NCBI GenBank assembly: GCA_963795795.1
Contig: CAWCJS010000011.1
Coordinates: forward strand, 170,913-234,912
Reading direction: 5' to 3'
Origin: Palsa-504 sp963795795
Lineage (GTDB): Bacteria > Actinomycetota > Actinomycetes > Streptosporangiales > Streptosporangiaceae
DNA length: 64,000 bases
Part shown: piece after piece, positions 7,634 through 16,538 of the stretch
Position numbering within the stretch: position 1 is the stretch's first letter
Layout of the letters: every line of letters starts with the position of its first letter
Position numbers and translations under genes: made by a program
The notes under the pieces: generated by a model
The model's input: the letters and a program-made list of their open reading frames with translations, nothing else
The model's database searches: none
Told to the model about the DNA's origin: nothing

Positions 7634-8908
7634 TCAGCTGGCTGCAGTACTGTTTCGGGCGGCCGCCCGCTCCAGTTCGTCGACGGCCAGGGCGTCGTCG
7701 CGCTCGGCGGCGAGGACCGCCGCCATGCGCCGGGCCCCCGCGCGGTAGCGGTTATCGTCTAGGACCCGGCCGATCGCGGCCTGCAAGGCTGCGGTGCTCG
7801 CGTTCTTGCGGACCCGCAGGCCTGCCCCGGCGTAAACGACCCGAGCGGCGATGTCGGGCTGATCGCGGCCCAGCGGCGCTACAACTAGCGGCACTCCGGC
7901 GGCCAGCGCCTTGATCACCGTGCCGTGGCCGCCGTGGGTGACCACGGCCGAGCAGTGCGGGAGCACGTCGGCGTGGCGGACCCACTGCCGGACCGCCACG
8001 TTCTGCGGGGCGCGGATCACGGCGGGGTCGACCGCGGGGCCGGTGGTCATCAGCGCGTGGACCGGCAGTCGTCCGAGGGCGTCGGCGGCTCGCTGCAGCA
8101 GGTCCTCTTGGCGCATCACGGTGCTGCTCAGGCCGACCAGGACCAGCGGGCGATCCGGCGCACCTGGCCACAGATCTTCCCACGTCCCGCCGTCGGCGTC
8201 GTCGAGCTGGGGCCCAACGTAGCGAGCGTGGCCGGCCACGGTATCGGCGGCGAAGTCAAAGCCCGGGCTGGTGCACACCAGGATCCGCTCGGCGGTCGCG
8301 GCCAGCTCGTCCGGGCTACGCAGGGGAGCCAGGCCGAGCTCGGTGCGGGCCTCGTTGAGGGCGGGCATCCCGGTACGGAACAGCGCCATCGTCAGTGACC
8401 AGGCGGCCCGGTCCCGCAGTTGTCCCAGGCTCCCGCGCGCGGGCTGGAAACCCATGCCGAACGGCGGAGCCCCGGCCCGGGGCAGCATATACGTCCCGTG
8501 CATCAGCAGGACCGAGGGCACCCCAGCCGCCTCCGCCCCCGACAACGCGGCCGGGATCAGCGTGTCGACGACCACCACGTCGGCCGGCTCGCGTTCAAGC
8601 TCCTCTACCACGTCACGGCAGAACTGCCGGGCCGGCCCGAACATCACCCGGTCGCGGACCCGGGCGAACATCCCTAGCGGGGTCCGTGCCTCCCAGTCCT
8701 TGACGAGGTCCGTCGCTGCCTGCCGCACGTCATTGTCCGGAGCATGCCGGTACACCCGGAAGTCCGCACCGGCCGACTCGAACCGGCCCCGCAGCCCCTC
8801 GGTGCCGAGCACCCGCACGCGGTGGCCGCGCGCCACCGCCCGCCGTACCACGGTCTGGACGGCTTCGACACCCCCGCCGCTATCCCACCCCGCAACCAGG
8901 ACCCTCAT
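7634..8908 (-). CDS. MGT/UGT-type glycosyltransferase (GT1 family)
   Basis: A 424-aa GT-B fold glycosyltransferase of the macrolide/UDP-glycosyltransferase type. The N-terminal domain starts MRVLVAGWDSGGGVEAVQTVVRRAVARGHRV (acceptor side); the C-terminal nucleotide-sugar domain carries PLVLVGLSST, then HADVLPHCSAVVTHGGHGTVIKALAAGVPLVVAPLGRDQPDIA, the typical donor-binding signature. Such enzymes add sugars to small lipophilic acceptors, often as detoxification or antibiotic tailoring. The ATG at 8908 has GGAG 7 nt upstream and starts directly at the first beta strand; an in-frame ATG at 8935 adds nine residues. No biosynthetic cluster surrounds it, so the acceptor is unknown. Confidence 0.85.
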   Translation of the reverse strand: MRVLVAGWDSGGGVEAVQTVVRRAVARGHRVRVLGTEGLRGRFESAGADFRVYRHAPDNDVRQAATDLVKDWEARTPLGMFARVRDRVMFGPARQFCRDVVEELEREPADVVVVDTLIPAALSGAEAAGVPSVLLMHGTYMLPRAGAPPFGMGFQPARGSLGQLRDRAAWSLTMALFRTGMPALNEARTELGLAPLRSPDELAATAERILVCTSPGFDFAADTVAGHARYVGPQLDDADGGTWEDLWPGAPDRPLVLVGLSSTVMRQEDLLQRAADALGRLPVHALMTTGPAVDPAVIRAPQNVAVRQWVRHADVLPHCSAVVTHGGHGTVIKALAAGVPLVVAPLGRDQPDIAARVVYAGAGLRVRKNASTAALQAAIGRVLDDNRYRAGARRMAAVLAAERDDALAVDELERAAARNSTAAS

Positions 8909-9007
8909 CTGCGGCTCCACTCCGTCGTTCACCATGCCCGCACCACCACAGTAGGCACGGACCGTTCCGGGATCGTTACCGCGCAGCCGGCTATCGACCC
9001 GCCGGCG

Positions 9008-10276
9008 TCAGCTGGTGACGCCCTTGAGGGTGTCGGGCTTGATGAAGCCGAACAGGTAGCCTGCCACGCGTCGCATCTGGATTTCCTCGGCGCCCTCGGT
9101 GATGCGGTACCGGCGGTGGTGGCGGTAGATGTGCTCGAACGGCATGTGCCGTGAGTAGCCGAGGCCGCCGTGGACCTGCATCGCGCGGTCGGCGGCCTCG
9201 CAGCACAGGCGGTTGGCCACGTAGTTGCACATGGACACCTTGTCGGCCTGCGTCAGCGGGCCGAACTGGTCCATGCTCCAGGCCGTCTTGTGGATCAGCG
9301 CCCGGAGCATCTCGCACTGGGTCTGCAGCTCGACCAGCGGGAACTGGATCGCCTGGTTGGCCGCGAGCGGTTTGCCGAACGGCGCCCTGGTCTTGGCGTA
9401 CGCCACCGAGCGGTCGATGCAGAACTGCGCGGCGCCGAGGCTCGAGGCCGCCTGGCGGATGCGGTTCTCGTTGAAGAAGTGCTGGACCAGCTGCAAGCCG
9501 CGGCCCTCCTGGCCGAGGATGGCGCTGTCCGGGACCTTGACGTCGGTGAACGAGACGTGGGCATGGTCGGTGGGCATATTGAAGGTCCACAGGTACTCCT
9601 CGACCTTGAAGCCGGGGGTGCCGACCGGGACCAGGAATCCGGTGATGCCCTCGCCGCTGCCGGGCGCCCCGCTGGTGCGGGCGAAGACCAGGTCGTGCGA
9701 GGCGGTGTGGATGCCGGTGTTCCACGTCTTCTCGCCGTTGATCACCCAGGTGGAGCCGTCGCGGGTGGCGCGGGTCTCCATGAACGTGGCGTCGCTGCCA
9801 TGGGCGGGCTCGGTGATGCCGAACGCGAAGTGGCGCCGTCCGGCGGCCAGATCATCGACCCACTCGTCCTGCTGCGCTGGGCTCCCATAGTGCAGCATCA
9901 GGAGCAGCCCGACGTTGTTGCCCACGATGGCGTGCTCGTTCTGCAGGTCGCAGTGCAGGCCGAGGCCCTTGCTGGCCAGGTGCTCGCGGATCACCGCCAT
10001 GCCCAGGTTGGTGCCGTCCCGGCCGCCGTAATCCCGGGGGAACGCGTACCGGTAGTGGCCCGCCGCGTCGGCCCGCCGCCGGGCCTGCGCCAGCAGCGCC
10101 TCCCACTCGCGGCTGGGCAGCCCGCCGCGATCCCAGTCGGTCCTGGCGTCCTCCCGGCGGTGGTCGAAGAACCGGATGTTGTCGTCTTGCTCCTCGAGCG
10201 GCCGGATCTCGCGGTCGATGAACTCGTCGAGCTCGGCCAGGTAGTCCCGCAGGTCCTCGGGCAGGGTGAAGTCCAC
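9008..10276 (-). CDS. Acyl-CoA dehydrogenase
   Basis: A 422-aa FAD-dependent acyl-CoA dehydrogenase. The N-terminal helical domain contains YRYAFPRDYGGRDGTNLGMAVI, the middle beta domain FAFGITEPAHGSDATFMETRA and WVINGEKTWNTG, and the C-terminal helical domain RIRQAASSLGAAQFCIDRSVAYAKTRAPFGKPLA and MQVHGGLGYSRHMPFEHIYRHHRRYRITEGAEEIQ. It resembles the ACAD10/11-type clade used on longer or unusual acyl-CoAs. The GTG at 10276 with GGAG upstream is chosen; a longer frame runs into the gene before it. It follows the APH/ACAD10-like kinase by 14 nt, so the two form an operon and probably one pathway. Confidence 0.9.
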   Translation of the reverse strand: MDFTLPEDLRDYLAELDEFIDREIRPLEEQDDNIRFFDHRREDARTDWDRGGLPSREWEALLAQARRRADAAGHYRYAFPRDYGGRDGTNLGMAVIREHLASKGLGLHCDLQNEHAIVGNNVGLLLMLHYGSPAQQDEWVDDLAAGRRHFAFGITEPAHGSDATFMETRATRDGSTWVINGEKTWNTGIHTASHDLVFARTSGAPGSGEGITGFLVPVGTPGFKVEEYLWTFNMPTDHAHVSFTDVKVPDSAILGQEGRGLQLVQHFFNENRIRQAASSLGAAQFCIDRSVAYAKTRAPFGKPLAANQAIQFPLVELQTQCEMLRALIHKTAWSMDQFGPLTQADKVSMCNYVANRLCCEAADRAMQVHGGLGYSRHMPFEHIYRHHRRYRITEGAEEIQMRRVAGYLFGFIKPDTLKGVTS

Positions 10277-10290
10277 AACGCTCCTTTGGC

Positions 10291-11673
10291 TTATCCGGGG
10301 AGGGCCAGGTGCCCGGGGTTGGCGACGGTGAGCTTGTCGATGGTCGCCGACCGGACCGCGCCTGCGACCTCCCCGAACCGGTGGTCCAGCGATCCGTCGC
10401 GGATCGCCGCGCAGAGGGCGGCGTCGTCGGCGTAGCCCAGGGCGGCGAGCCTTTTCCGGTGGGCCTGCTCGTGCGCGGGGGCCAGCATGGCCTCGCGCTC
10501 CGCGATCCGCAACGCGTTCGCGGCCACGCGGGCGTGGAACCTCAGCCGCGGATCGGCCCCGACCCCGAGACCGGCCTGCGTGGTGAGGAACTCGCGGACG
10601 GCGCGGAGCAGTTCGGGGCCGTACGGCCGGTCGTGCGGCGGGACGGACTGGTACTCGGGGTCGTCCAGCGGATCGGGCACGGTCAGCGGCGCGGCGTGGC
10701 CCAGCGCGAGCAAGATGTCGTACTCCTGCTCGCAGACGCGCCGGCCGAGCACCGCGAGCTCGATGGATGACTCGCCCTCGCCGAGGAAGCGTTCGGCCTG
10801 ACGGCGGCACAGCAGGGCCCAGCGCACCGTGCCGTACAGCTCCCACCAGCGCTGGGTTTCCTCGTCCAGCGGGATGCCTCCGGCGGCGGCGTAGCCCGCC
10901 ATCAGGTCGGCACGGGCTCCGAACCCGCCGACGGGGTTCGGCGAGCCGAACCGCCAGGCCTTCGTGCAGAGCCAGCCCAGGTCCTCCCGGGGGTCACCGC
11001 GGTGGGTCAGTTCCCAGTCGAGCACCCCGGACAAGCCGTCCTCGCCGACCATGAGGTTGCCGGTCCGGAAATCGCCGTGGACCAGGGTGTCCGCCGCGGG
11101 AGCCGGCCGGTGCTCGGCGAGCCAGCGCAGGCCGATCTCCAGGGCGGGCCGGGGCTCGGCGAAGGCCTGGTACAGGGCGTTCAGCTGGCCGAGCGCGTCG
11201 AGGCGGGGCAGGTCCGGTACCGAGTCGGGATCCACCTGGTGGATCCGGGCCAGGACCTCCCCCAGGCGGCGCGCGAGCCCGGGTCGCACGGCGGCGTACG
11301 CTTCGTCGCGCAGGAGCCGGCGCGGGATGGTCTCCCCTTCCAGGCGCTCCATCAGCAGGTAGGCCTGGCCGAGTGCGCCCGCCCCGCAGTCGTAGATTTC
11401 GGCCACGGGGACTCCGGCCAGCCTCGCCGCCGTCATCGCGGCCGCCTCGACGGCCACGTTCTTGTCCGGGTGGGGAGCCTGGCGCTCGGCCTCGCGGAGC
11501 AGGATGAGGCACCGCTCTGCGCCCGCGTCAGCGGTAGTGCGCACCCGGACGTCCCAGCTTTCCCGGCTCGCGCCGCCCGGCAGCGGCCGGAGGCCGGTGA
11601 CCTCGACCTGCGTGCCCCACAGCGCCCCTAGCCGCGACGCTAGGACGCCCGCTAGCCCGGAAGCCTCGGTCAT
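10291..11673 (-). CDS. APH/ACAD10-like phosphotransferase with C-terminal DUF6285-like domain
   Basis: A 460-aa protein. Residues about 10-330 are an aminoglycoside phosphotransferase-like kinase: LRPLPGGASRESWDV (ATP loop), AAMTAARLAGVPVAEIYD, LVHGDFRTGNLMVGEDGLSGVLDWELTHRGDPREDLGW with the catalytic HGDxxxxN and the metal-binding DWE. The C-terminal about 110 residues are a helical extension often joined to such kinases beside acyl-CoA dehydrogenases. In ACAD10/11, a kinase of this type phosphorylates 4-hydroxyacyl-CoAs before the dehydrogenase step; the neighbouring acyl-CoA dehydrogenase (14 nt downstream) makes that role likely here (inference). It starts 19 nt after the amine oxidase stop, in the same direction. 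Confidence 0.85.
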   Translation of the reverse strand: MTEASGLAGVLASRLGALWGTQVEVTGLRPLPGGASRESWDVRVRTTADAGAERCLILLREAERQAPHPDKNVAVEAAAMTAARLAGVPVAEIYDCGAGALGQAYLLMERLEGETIPRRLLRDEAYAAVRPGLARRLGEVLARIHQVDPDSVPDLPRLDALGQLNALYQAFAEPRPALEIGLRWLAEHRPAPAADTLVHGDFRTGNLMVGEDGLSGVLDWELTHRGDPREDLGWLCTKAWRFGSPNPVGGFGARADLMAGYAAAGGIPLDEETQRWWELYGTVRWALLCRRQAERFLGEGESSIELAVLGRRVCEQEYDILLALGHAAPLTVPDPLDDPEYQSVPPHDRPYGPELLRAVREFLTTQAGLGVGADPRLRFHARVAANALRIAEREAMLAPAHEQAHRKRLAALGYADDAALCAAIRDGSLDHRFGEVAGAVRSATIDKLTVANPGHLALPG

Positions 11674-11692
11674 CGCCTGGTCGCCGGCCCGG

Positions 11693-13648
11693 TCAGGCGT
11701 GGTGGTGGTGCCCGGCGGGCGGAACGTCGAGGGCGGGGTTGCCGTCGAAGAAGCCGTCGGCCCTGAGCTGGAACCCGACGCTGGTGACCGGCATCACCGG
11801 CCAGTCCTCCGGGCGGACGACGTGGTGAGCGGTGAACGTATGCCAGAGCACCAGGTCGGTGTTTTCCAGCGGCCGGTCGGCCGCGGTCCAGGCGGGCAGG
11901 CCGGCCCCGCCGGGGTGCTGGTTCGGGTATTCGCCGGCCGGGAACCGCTGGTCGCGGTCGTACGCGGTGACCCATAGGTGCTTGGCGGCGAACTGGGCCC
12001 TGCGCATCACGTAGGTGTCGGGCTGGCCGAAGGGCAGCACGCTGTCCTGGGGCACCAGGCGGTACGCGACCGCCTCGCCAACGGCGTTCCGGCGATTGGG
12101 GTTGATGATTTTCCAGTAGCGGGCGGCGCGGCCATCCGCCAGTCGCTGCGCCTGCGATTCGGTGCGCAGCGGGGTCTGCCGCACCACCCAGGCGTTGCCG
12201 TAGGGGTTGTCCGGGCCGGGCGGCAGCGCCACCGAGTCGCACTCGTAGACGGTGTTCTGCGGGCCGTCGACCATCATGTCCAGCCGCACGCAGAAGATGT
12301 GCTGGTGGTGGGGGCCGTAGACCTGCGGGGCCACCATGACGCCGTGGGCCGGCTGCTGCCCCTCGGGCACGGCCCCGTTGGAGATCACGCCGGTCAGCTT
12401 GATCTCGTATTCGATGGTGCCGTCCTGGTAGAGGTACCAGAAGTAGCCGTACTCGTAGTTTCCGACGGTGGCGATCAGCGAGATCACCAGCCGGCGCGAG
12501 CGCCGTACTTCGGTTTTGCCGCTGCGCCAGTCCATGTGCTTCCACGACATTCCGTGGTCTTCCTCGTGCAGGCAGATCGCGTTCTTGATCAGCTGCGGGT
12601 GGCCGTCGTTGTCGTTGAGGTAGGCGTCGAAGTAGTGGATCTCGCCCAGGCAGTCGCAGCCCAGCTCGAGGCTGTTGGCGAGCACTCCGATCCCGTACTC
12701 CCCCATATCGAAGACGTTCTTGCGGTATTGCGTCGGGCTCGGATCACCGTAAGGAATGAACATTTCCGTGAGCGAGGCGCGGTAGATGAGCGGGCGGAGG
12801 GTGCCCTGGTCCTCGTGGCTTACCAGGTACAGGACCAGCCCTTCGCGCGGGGTGAAGCCGACGTGGAACCGCCACTTCTGCCAGCGCACCTCGTGCCCGT
12901 CTACGGTGAAGCTGGCGCCGTCCGGCTGGGTGATCTCCACCGGCTTGAGATCCTGCCGGGGCCCGTCGGGGAAGTGCGGGACGTTCGCGGCGTCGCGGAT
13001 ACCTTCGGGGGTGTAGTTGCCGCTGCGCGGCGGCAGGGGCACCACCCCGTGGTCCTCGATGTCTACGACCTCCATGCGGTCGAGGTCGAACAGGACGACC
13101 AGGCCCTCCACCGGGCGGGCGTATCCGTTATCGTCGGGGTCCCCCTGGCGCACCCAGGTCAGCGGCCGGAGGAAGCGGCCCTGGTCCGCGGCGTCCTGGG
13201 GGCCGTTGTAGCCGACGGACCACGGGTCGATCATCGCCATGTCGAAGTCGGTGACGCCCCGCCGGCGCATGGCCTCCTGCCAGCGGGGGTCCTTCCTGAC
13301 CGCCTCCTCGGTGGCCAGGAATTCTTCGAGCATGACCGCCGGCTGGACGCCGGGAAGCTCCCGGAACAGGCGCACCTCACCCGCGGTGATCGAGACCACC
13401 GCCTCGTAGGTCTTGCATTCGGCGCGCTCCCGGAGCACGACGTCAGCCTCGCGCTCGAACGCGTCGCCTGGCCGGTGGCGCAGGACCGCATCCTTGGGTG
13501 GTTCGCGCAGCGTGACGTAGACGAAGCGCGCGCTCGGCGCCAGGCCGCGGTCCCGTTTGAGGATCTGGCCGACGGCCTCGACCTCCTCCGCCGTCAGCGG
13601 GTCCAGCGGATGCCGCACCTTCACCCCGGCGCGCTCAGCCATCTTCAT
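11693..13648 (-). CDS. Copper-containing primary amine oxidase (topaquinone enzyme)
   Basis: A 651-aa copper amine oxidase that oxidises primary amines to aldehydes with release of ammonia and H2O2. Key residues are all present: the topaquinone precursor Tyr398 in TVGNYEYGYFW, the catalytic base Asp314 in NVFDMGEYG, copper ligands His448 and His450 in HHQHIFCVRLD, and the third ligand His609 in AHHVVRPEDWPVMP. LELGCDCLGEIHYFD is the usual disulfide region. No signal peptide is seen, so it is probably cytosolic. GGGAG stands 7 nt before the ATG. It leads a minus-strand run with the kinase and the acyl-CoA dehydrogenase, which suggests linked amine and acyl catabolism. The tail ends in four histidines. 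Confidence 0.93.
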   Translation of the reverse strand: MKMAERAGVKVRHPLDPLTAEEVEAVGQILKRDRGLAPSARFVYVTLREPPKDAVLRHRPGDAFEREADVVLRERAECKTYEAVVSITAGEVRLFRELPGVQPAVMLEEFLATEEAVRKDPRWQEAMRRRGVTDFDMAMIDPWSVGYNGPQDAADQGRFLRPLTWVRQGDPDDNGYARPVEGLVVLFDLDRMEVVDIEDHGVVPLPPRSGNYTPEGIRDAANVPHFPDGPRQDLKPVEITQPDGASFTVDGHEVRWQKWRFHVGFTPREGLVLYLVSHEDQGTLRPLIYRASLTEMFIPYGDPSPTQYRKNVFDMGEYGIGVLANSLELGCDCLGEIHYFDAYLNDNDGHPQLIKNAICLHEEDHGMSWKHMDWRSGKTEVRRSRRLVISLIATVGNYEYGYFWYLYQDGTIEYEIKLTGVISNGAVPEGQQPAHGVMVAPQVYGPHHQHIFCVRLDMMVDGPQNTVYECDSVALPPGPDNPYGNAWVVRQTPLRTESQAQRLADGRAARYWKIINPNRRNAVGEAVAYRLVPQDSVLPFGQPDTYVMRRAQFAAKHLWVTAYDRDQRFPAGEYPNQHPGGAGLPAWTAADRPLENTDLVLWHTFTAHHVVRPEDWPVMPVTSVGFQLRADGFFDGNPALDVPPAGHHHHA

Positions 13649-13735
13649 CGTCTGCTCCCGCCAGCTTCAGGGTCCCGGCCACCTATACGCGAATAATGTC
13701 ACGGTCAGGGCACGGTAGCCGAGACCGTGTGCTGG

Positions 13736-15844
13736 CTAGAGGAGGCTGGCGAGCAGGGATGCGGCGCGGGCGGCTCCGTCGGGGGCGACGGGACGGTAGT
13801 CAACCGGGCGGCCGATCTCGGCGGCGATCGCGGCGGCGATGTCGGCGGGGCTCGCCGTCTGGTAGTCCATGTACCGCCCGGCCCGGTACCGGTCGAGCCG
13901 GTGGCGGACGTGGTAGTTCTGCTCGAAGTGGTGGGCGAGCGGGAAGTAGAGGAACGGCCGGCGGTTGGCGGTGAGCTCCATCGCGGTGGTGAGGCCGCCC
14001 TGGATAACCGCGAGGTCGCAGGAGGCCAGGTGCCGGTAGAGCTCATGGACGTAGGGGCGGATCTCCAGCCCGTCGTGGGCGGGCAGGCTGGCGGGATCGA
14101 TCCGCGGCCCGGCCACCACGATCATCCGGAGCTCCGGTACGCGCCGTTTGGCTTCGGGGAAGGATTGGATCACCCGGCGCAGCAGGTGTCCGCCGACTCC
14201 CGAGCCGCCGACGGTCACGATGCAGACGCGCTCGCCGTCGCGGTACCCGAGCGCCTCGCGGTCGGCGAGCTGGGCCGGGTCAAAGCCGGTGATGTAGCCC
14301 GCGAAGTCGTAGTGCTGCTGCGTCCAGTCACGAATCGGCGGCAGGCCCGGGCCGAACGTGTGCGGGACGATGTCGTCGGGGTCGCCGACGAAGATGGCGC
14401 GGTCACGGACGCGGGGGTAGCGGGCGATGTGCTCGATCATCTCGGCGTTGTAGTCGGCGGTCAGTAGCGCCTCGCGTTCGCCGCCGTCGGGCATGGGGAG
14501 CCAGCCGACGAAGTCGGTGAGCCAGGCGTAGGCGGCGGTCTTCTGCTCGGGGTTTTCGTGCAGGTAGTAGTCGAGTTCCCAGGACTCGTCGCCGATCCAC
14601 AGGTCGTAGGCGTTTTCGCGAACCAGGTCGTGGAAGGCCATGAAGTTGGCGAGGAGGATCTCGTCCATCCGCCGGATGGCCTGGAAGGCGTGCAGGTCGT
14701 GCTCGGCTGACTCGGACTCGATGTGCCCGGACTCGCTGGCCAGGTGGGCGCTGGCCGGGTGGACGTGCTCGCCGCGCGCTTCCAGCACCGCGGTGACCGG
14801 ATGCTGGGCGAGCCAGTCGATCTCCAGGTCGGGGTGCAGCTTACGGAGTTCGTCGGCGATCGCCACGTCCCGCTGCGCGTGGCCGAGGCCGATCGGCGAG
14901 GAGATGTACAGCGCGCGTTTGGGTCGCACCTTCCCGCGCACCCACCGGGGGCGCACCGGCGCGGGGACGGCGAACTCCCGCAGCAGCAGGTTGACCTGGA
15001 CCGGGTCCCGTACGTGCGGGCCGTGTCCCGAGCCCTCCAGCAGCACGAGATCGCCGCCGGTCGCCTCGGCCAGCGCGATCCCGCGGCCGGGTCCGGTGAT
15101 CGCGTCCGCCGTGCCCTGGATCACCAGCACCGGGCAGCGGATCCGGGCGCAGAACTCACGCGCGGCCGGCTCGTCCAGGCCGTTACCGATCTCCGTCGCG
15201 AGGAGCGTCTCCGCGGTGGTCTCCAGGCCCCAGCCGGTGCAGTCTTCGATCGCCTTGGTCGAGTGCGGCTCGGTGAACATCTGGGAGAAGAAGAACTCCA
15301 GGAAGGCGCGGTAATCGCTCAAAAAGTAACGCAGATTGTCCTTCGGCCAGCCCTCGTCCGTGGGCAGCACCTCGTCCCACGGATAACGCGTAGGGTCGTC
15401 CAGCGGCGAGGCGAGCGGCACGGCCGGGCAGATGAAGACGGCCCCGGTCACGCGGTCCGGGTGCTCGGCCGCCAGGATGATGGCTCGCTGCGCGCCGACC
15501 GAGAGCGAGACGATCACCGCGTGCTCGGTCGCGGTGGCATCCATCACCGCGAGGGCGTCGGCGGCGAACTCGTCCTCCCGGTATCCGGCCGGCGGGCGAT
15601 CGGACCGGCCGTTGCCGCGCCCGTCGAAGGTGAGAACCCGGCAGTGCCTGGCCAGGTAGGGGATCTGCATCTTCCAGTGCCGTGAGTGGATGATGGACCA
15701 CGTCGGCAGCAGGAAGACGGTCGGCTCGCCCGAGCCGTAAACCTCATAATGAAGCCGAACGCCGTTCCGCTTGGTGTAGCCGCTGCTGTCTGGGTACCGC
15801 GCTCGCGACTGCTCGCGGGCGGGTTCCGTCAACGGGATATCCAT
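13736..15844 (-). CDS. Fusion of an alpha/beta hydrolase with a GT28-like glycosyltransferase
   Basis: A 702-aa two-domain protein. Residues about 24-290 are an alpha/beta hydrolase (VFLLPTWSII, LTFDGRGNGRSDRP, nucleophile Ser115 in VSLSVGAQ, LVIQGTADAIT, and GSGHGPHVRDP with the catalytic His). Residues about 308-702 are a GT-B glycosyltransferase-like domain: ALYISSPIGLGHAQRDVAIADELRK at its start and IVTVGGSGVGGHLLRRVI, CDLAVIQGGLTTAMELTANRRPFLYFPLAHHFEQNYHV at the donor site, as in MurG/GT28 enzymes. Both active sites look intact. The ATG at 15844 overlaps the TetR gene end by 16 nt (an in-frame TTG at 15856 is the alternative), so the pair is one transcript. Substrate unknown. Confidence 0.82.
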   Translation of the reverse strand: MDIPLTEPAREQSRARYPDSSGYTKRNGVRLHYEVYGSGEPTVFLLPTWSIIHSRHWKMQIPYLARHCRVLTFDGRGNGRSDRPPAGYREDEFAADALAVMDATATEHAVIVSLSVGAQRAIILAAEHPDRVTGAVFICPAVPLASPLDDPTRYPWDEVLPTDEGWPKDNLRYFLSDYRAFLEFFFSQMFTEPHSTKAIEDCTGWGLETTAETLLATEIGNGLDEPAAREFCARIRCPVLVIQGTADAITGPGRGIALAEATGGDLVLLEGSGHGPHVRDPVQVNLLLREFAVPAPVRPRWVRGKVRPKRALYISSPIGLGHAQRDVAIADELRKLHPDLEIDWLAQHPVTAVLEARGEHVHPASAHLASESGHIESESAEHDLHAFQAIRRMDEILLANFMAFHDLVRENAYDLWIGDESWELDYYLHENPEQKTAAYAWLTDFVGWLPMPDGGEREALLTADYNAEMIEHIARYPRVRDRAIFVGDPDDIVPHTFGPGLPPIRDWTQQHYDFAGYITGFDPAQLADREALGYRDGERVCIVTVGGSGVGGHLLRRVIQSFPEAKRRVPELRMIVVAGPRIDPASLPAHDGLEIRPYVHELYRHLASCDLAVIQGGLTTAMELTANRRPFLYFPLAHHFEQNYHVRHRLDRYRAGRYMDYQTASPADIAAAIAAEIGRPVDYRPVAPDGAARAASLLASLL

Positions 15845-16404
15845 TGCTCGATCCAATCCAGGAGTTCACGGTGCCCGGTGTCTACGCCGCCCAGGCGTTC
15901 GATGATGATCCCGAGGTTGAACGTCATCACGAGCGAGACCAGCGCCTCGAGGGGCAGCTGGATGCCGAGCTCACGGCGCGGTTGCTCGAACGCTTCGGTG
16001 AGGACCGCCCGCCATTGCGCGTTAACCTGCGCCAGGCGCGCCTTGATCTCCGGGTTGTTCCAGGCCAGCGCCTGTAGTTCCAGCCAGATCTTCTCGTAGC
16101 TGACGTCCTCGCTGACCAGGTAGCGCATCGCCGTCCGCCACTTGTCCGCGAACGACAGGTCGGCTGCGTATAGCTCCCGCTGGCGGGTGATCAGCCGCGT
16201 GGTGAACCGTTCCAGCGCGTGGACCAGCAGGTTCTCATTCGACCCGAAGTAATAGTGGACCAGCCCGTGATTCAGGCCGGCCTCCTCCGCGAGCCTGCGG
16301 GTCGTGATCCCCGCGTACCCGACCTCGGCCAGCAGCCGCTCCGCCGCGTCCAGCAGTGCCTCCTCCGCGGAGGTGCGCGCGGCCGTCTTCTGCGCGGTTG
16401 CCAT
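15829..16404 (-). CDS. TetR family transcriptional regulator
   Basis: A 191-aa TetR/AcrR regulator. The helix-turn-helix lies at about residues 12-58 (LLAEVGYAGITTRRLAEEAGLNHGLVHYYFGSNENLL), and the remaining helices form a ligand domain with a long hydrophobic C-terminus (LGIIIERLGGVDTGHRELLDWIEQWI). ATG at 16404 is chosen because GGGAGG lies 9 nt upstream; a TTG at 16428 is possible. Its 3' end overlaps the start of the hydrolase-glycosyltransferase fusion, so it is likely to control that gene and itself. A TetR-type operator lies 41 nt upstream of the start, in the gap shared with the divergent carboxyltransferase gene, which may also be controlled. Confidence 0.88.
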   Translation of the reverse strand: MATAQKTAARTSAEEALLDAAERLLAEVGYAGITTRRLAEEAGLNHGLVHYYFGSNENLLVHALERFTTRLITRQRELYAADLSFADKWRTAMRYLVSEDVSYEKIWLELQALAWNNPEIKARLAQVNAQWRAVLTEAFEQPRRELGIQLPLEALVSLVMTFNLGIIIERLGGVDTGHRELLDWIEQWISR

Positions 16405-16444
16405 CGCCGGATCCCTCCCGGGCTCCAACTCTTATCCAACTGTC

Positions 16445-16460
16445 TTAGTCGTTTGACTAA
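16445..16460. promoter_or_regulatory. TetR-type operator between the TetR gene and the carboxyltransferase gene
   Basis: TTAGTCGTTTGACTAA has 6-nt perfect inverted arms (TTAGTC and GACTAA) around four bases. It is A/T-rich in a very G/C-rich setting and sits in the 134-nt divergent gap, 41 nt from the TetR start and 79 nt from the carboxyltransferase start. This is the usual size and place for a TetR autoregulatory site. Confidence 0.6.
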
Positions 16461-16538
16461 TTCAGTCCACCAGACGCCTGCGACCAGTGTCAAGGCTGCC
16501 CGTGACGGGGATGGCGGGGTTGGTTAGCTTGGGTAGCT

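Noticed and set aside
11978..13696. Long plus-strand open frame opposite the amine oxidase
   Set aside because: Pure antisense of a well-supported enzyme; no motif. Long antisense frames are normal at this G/C content.
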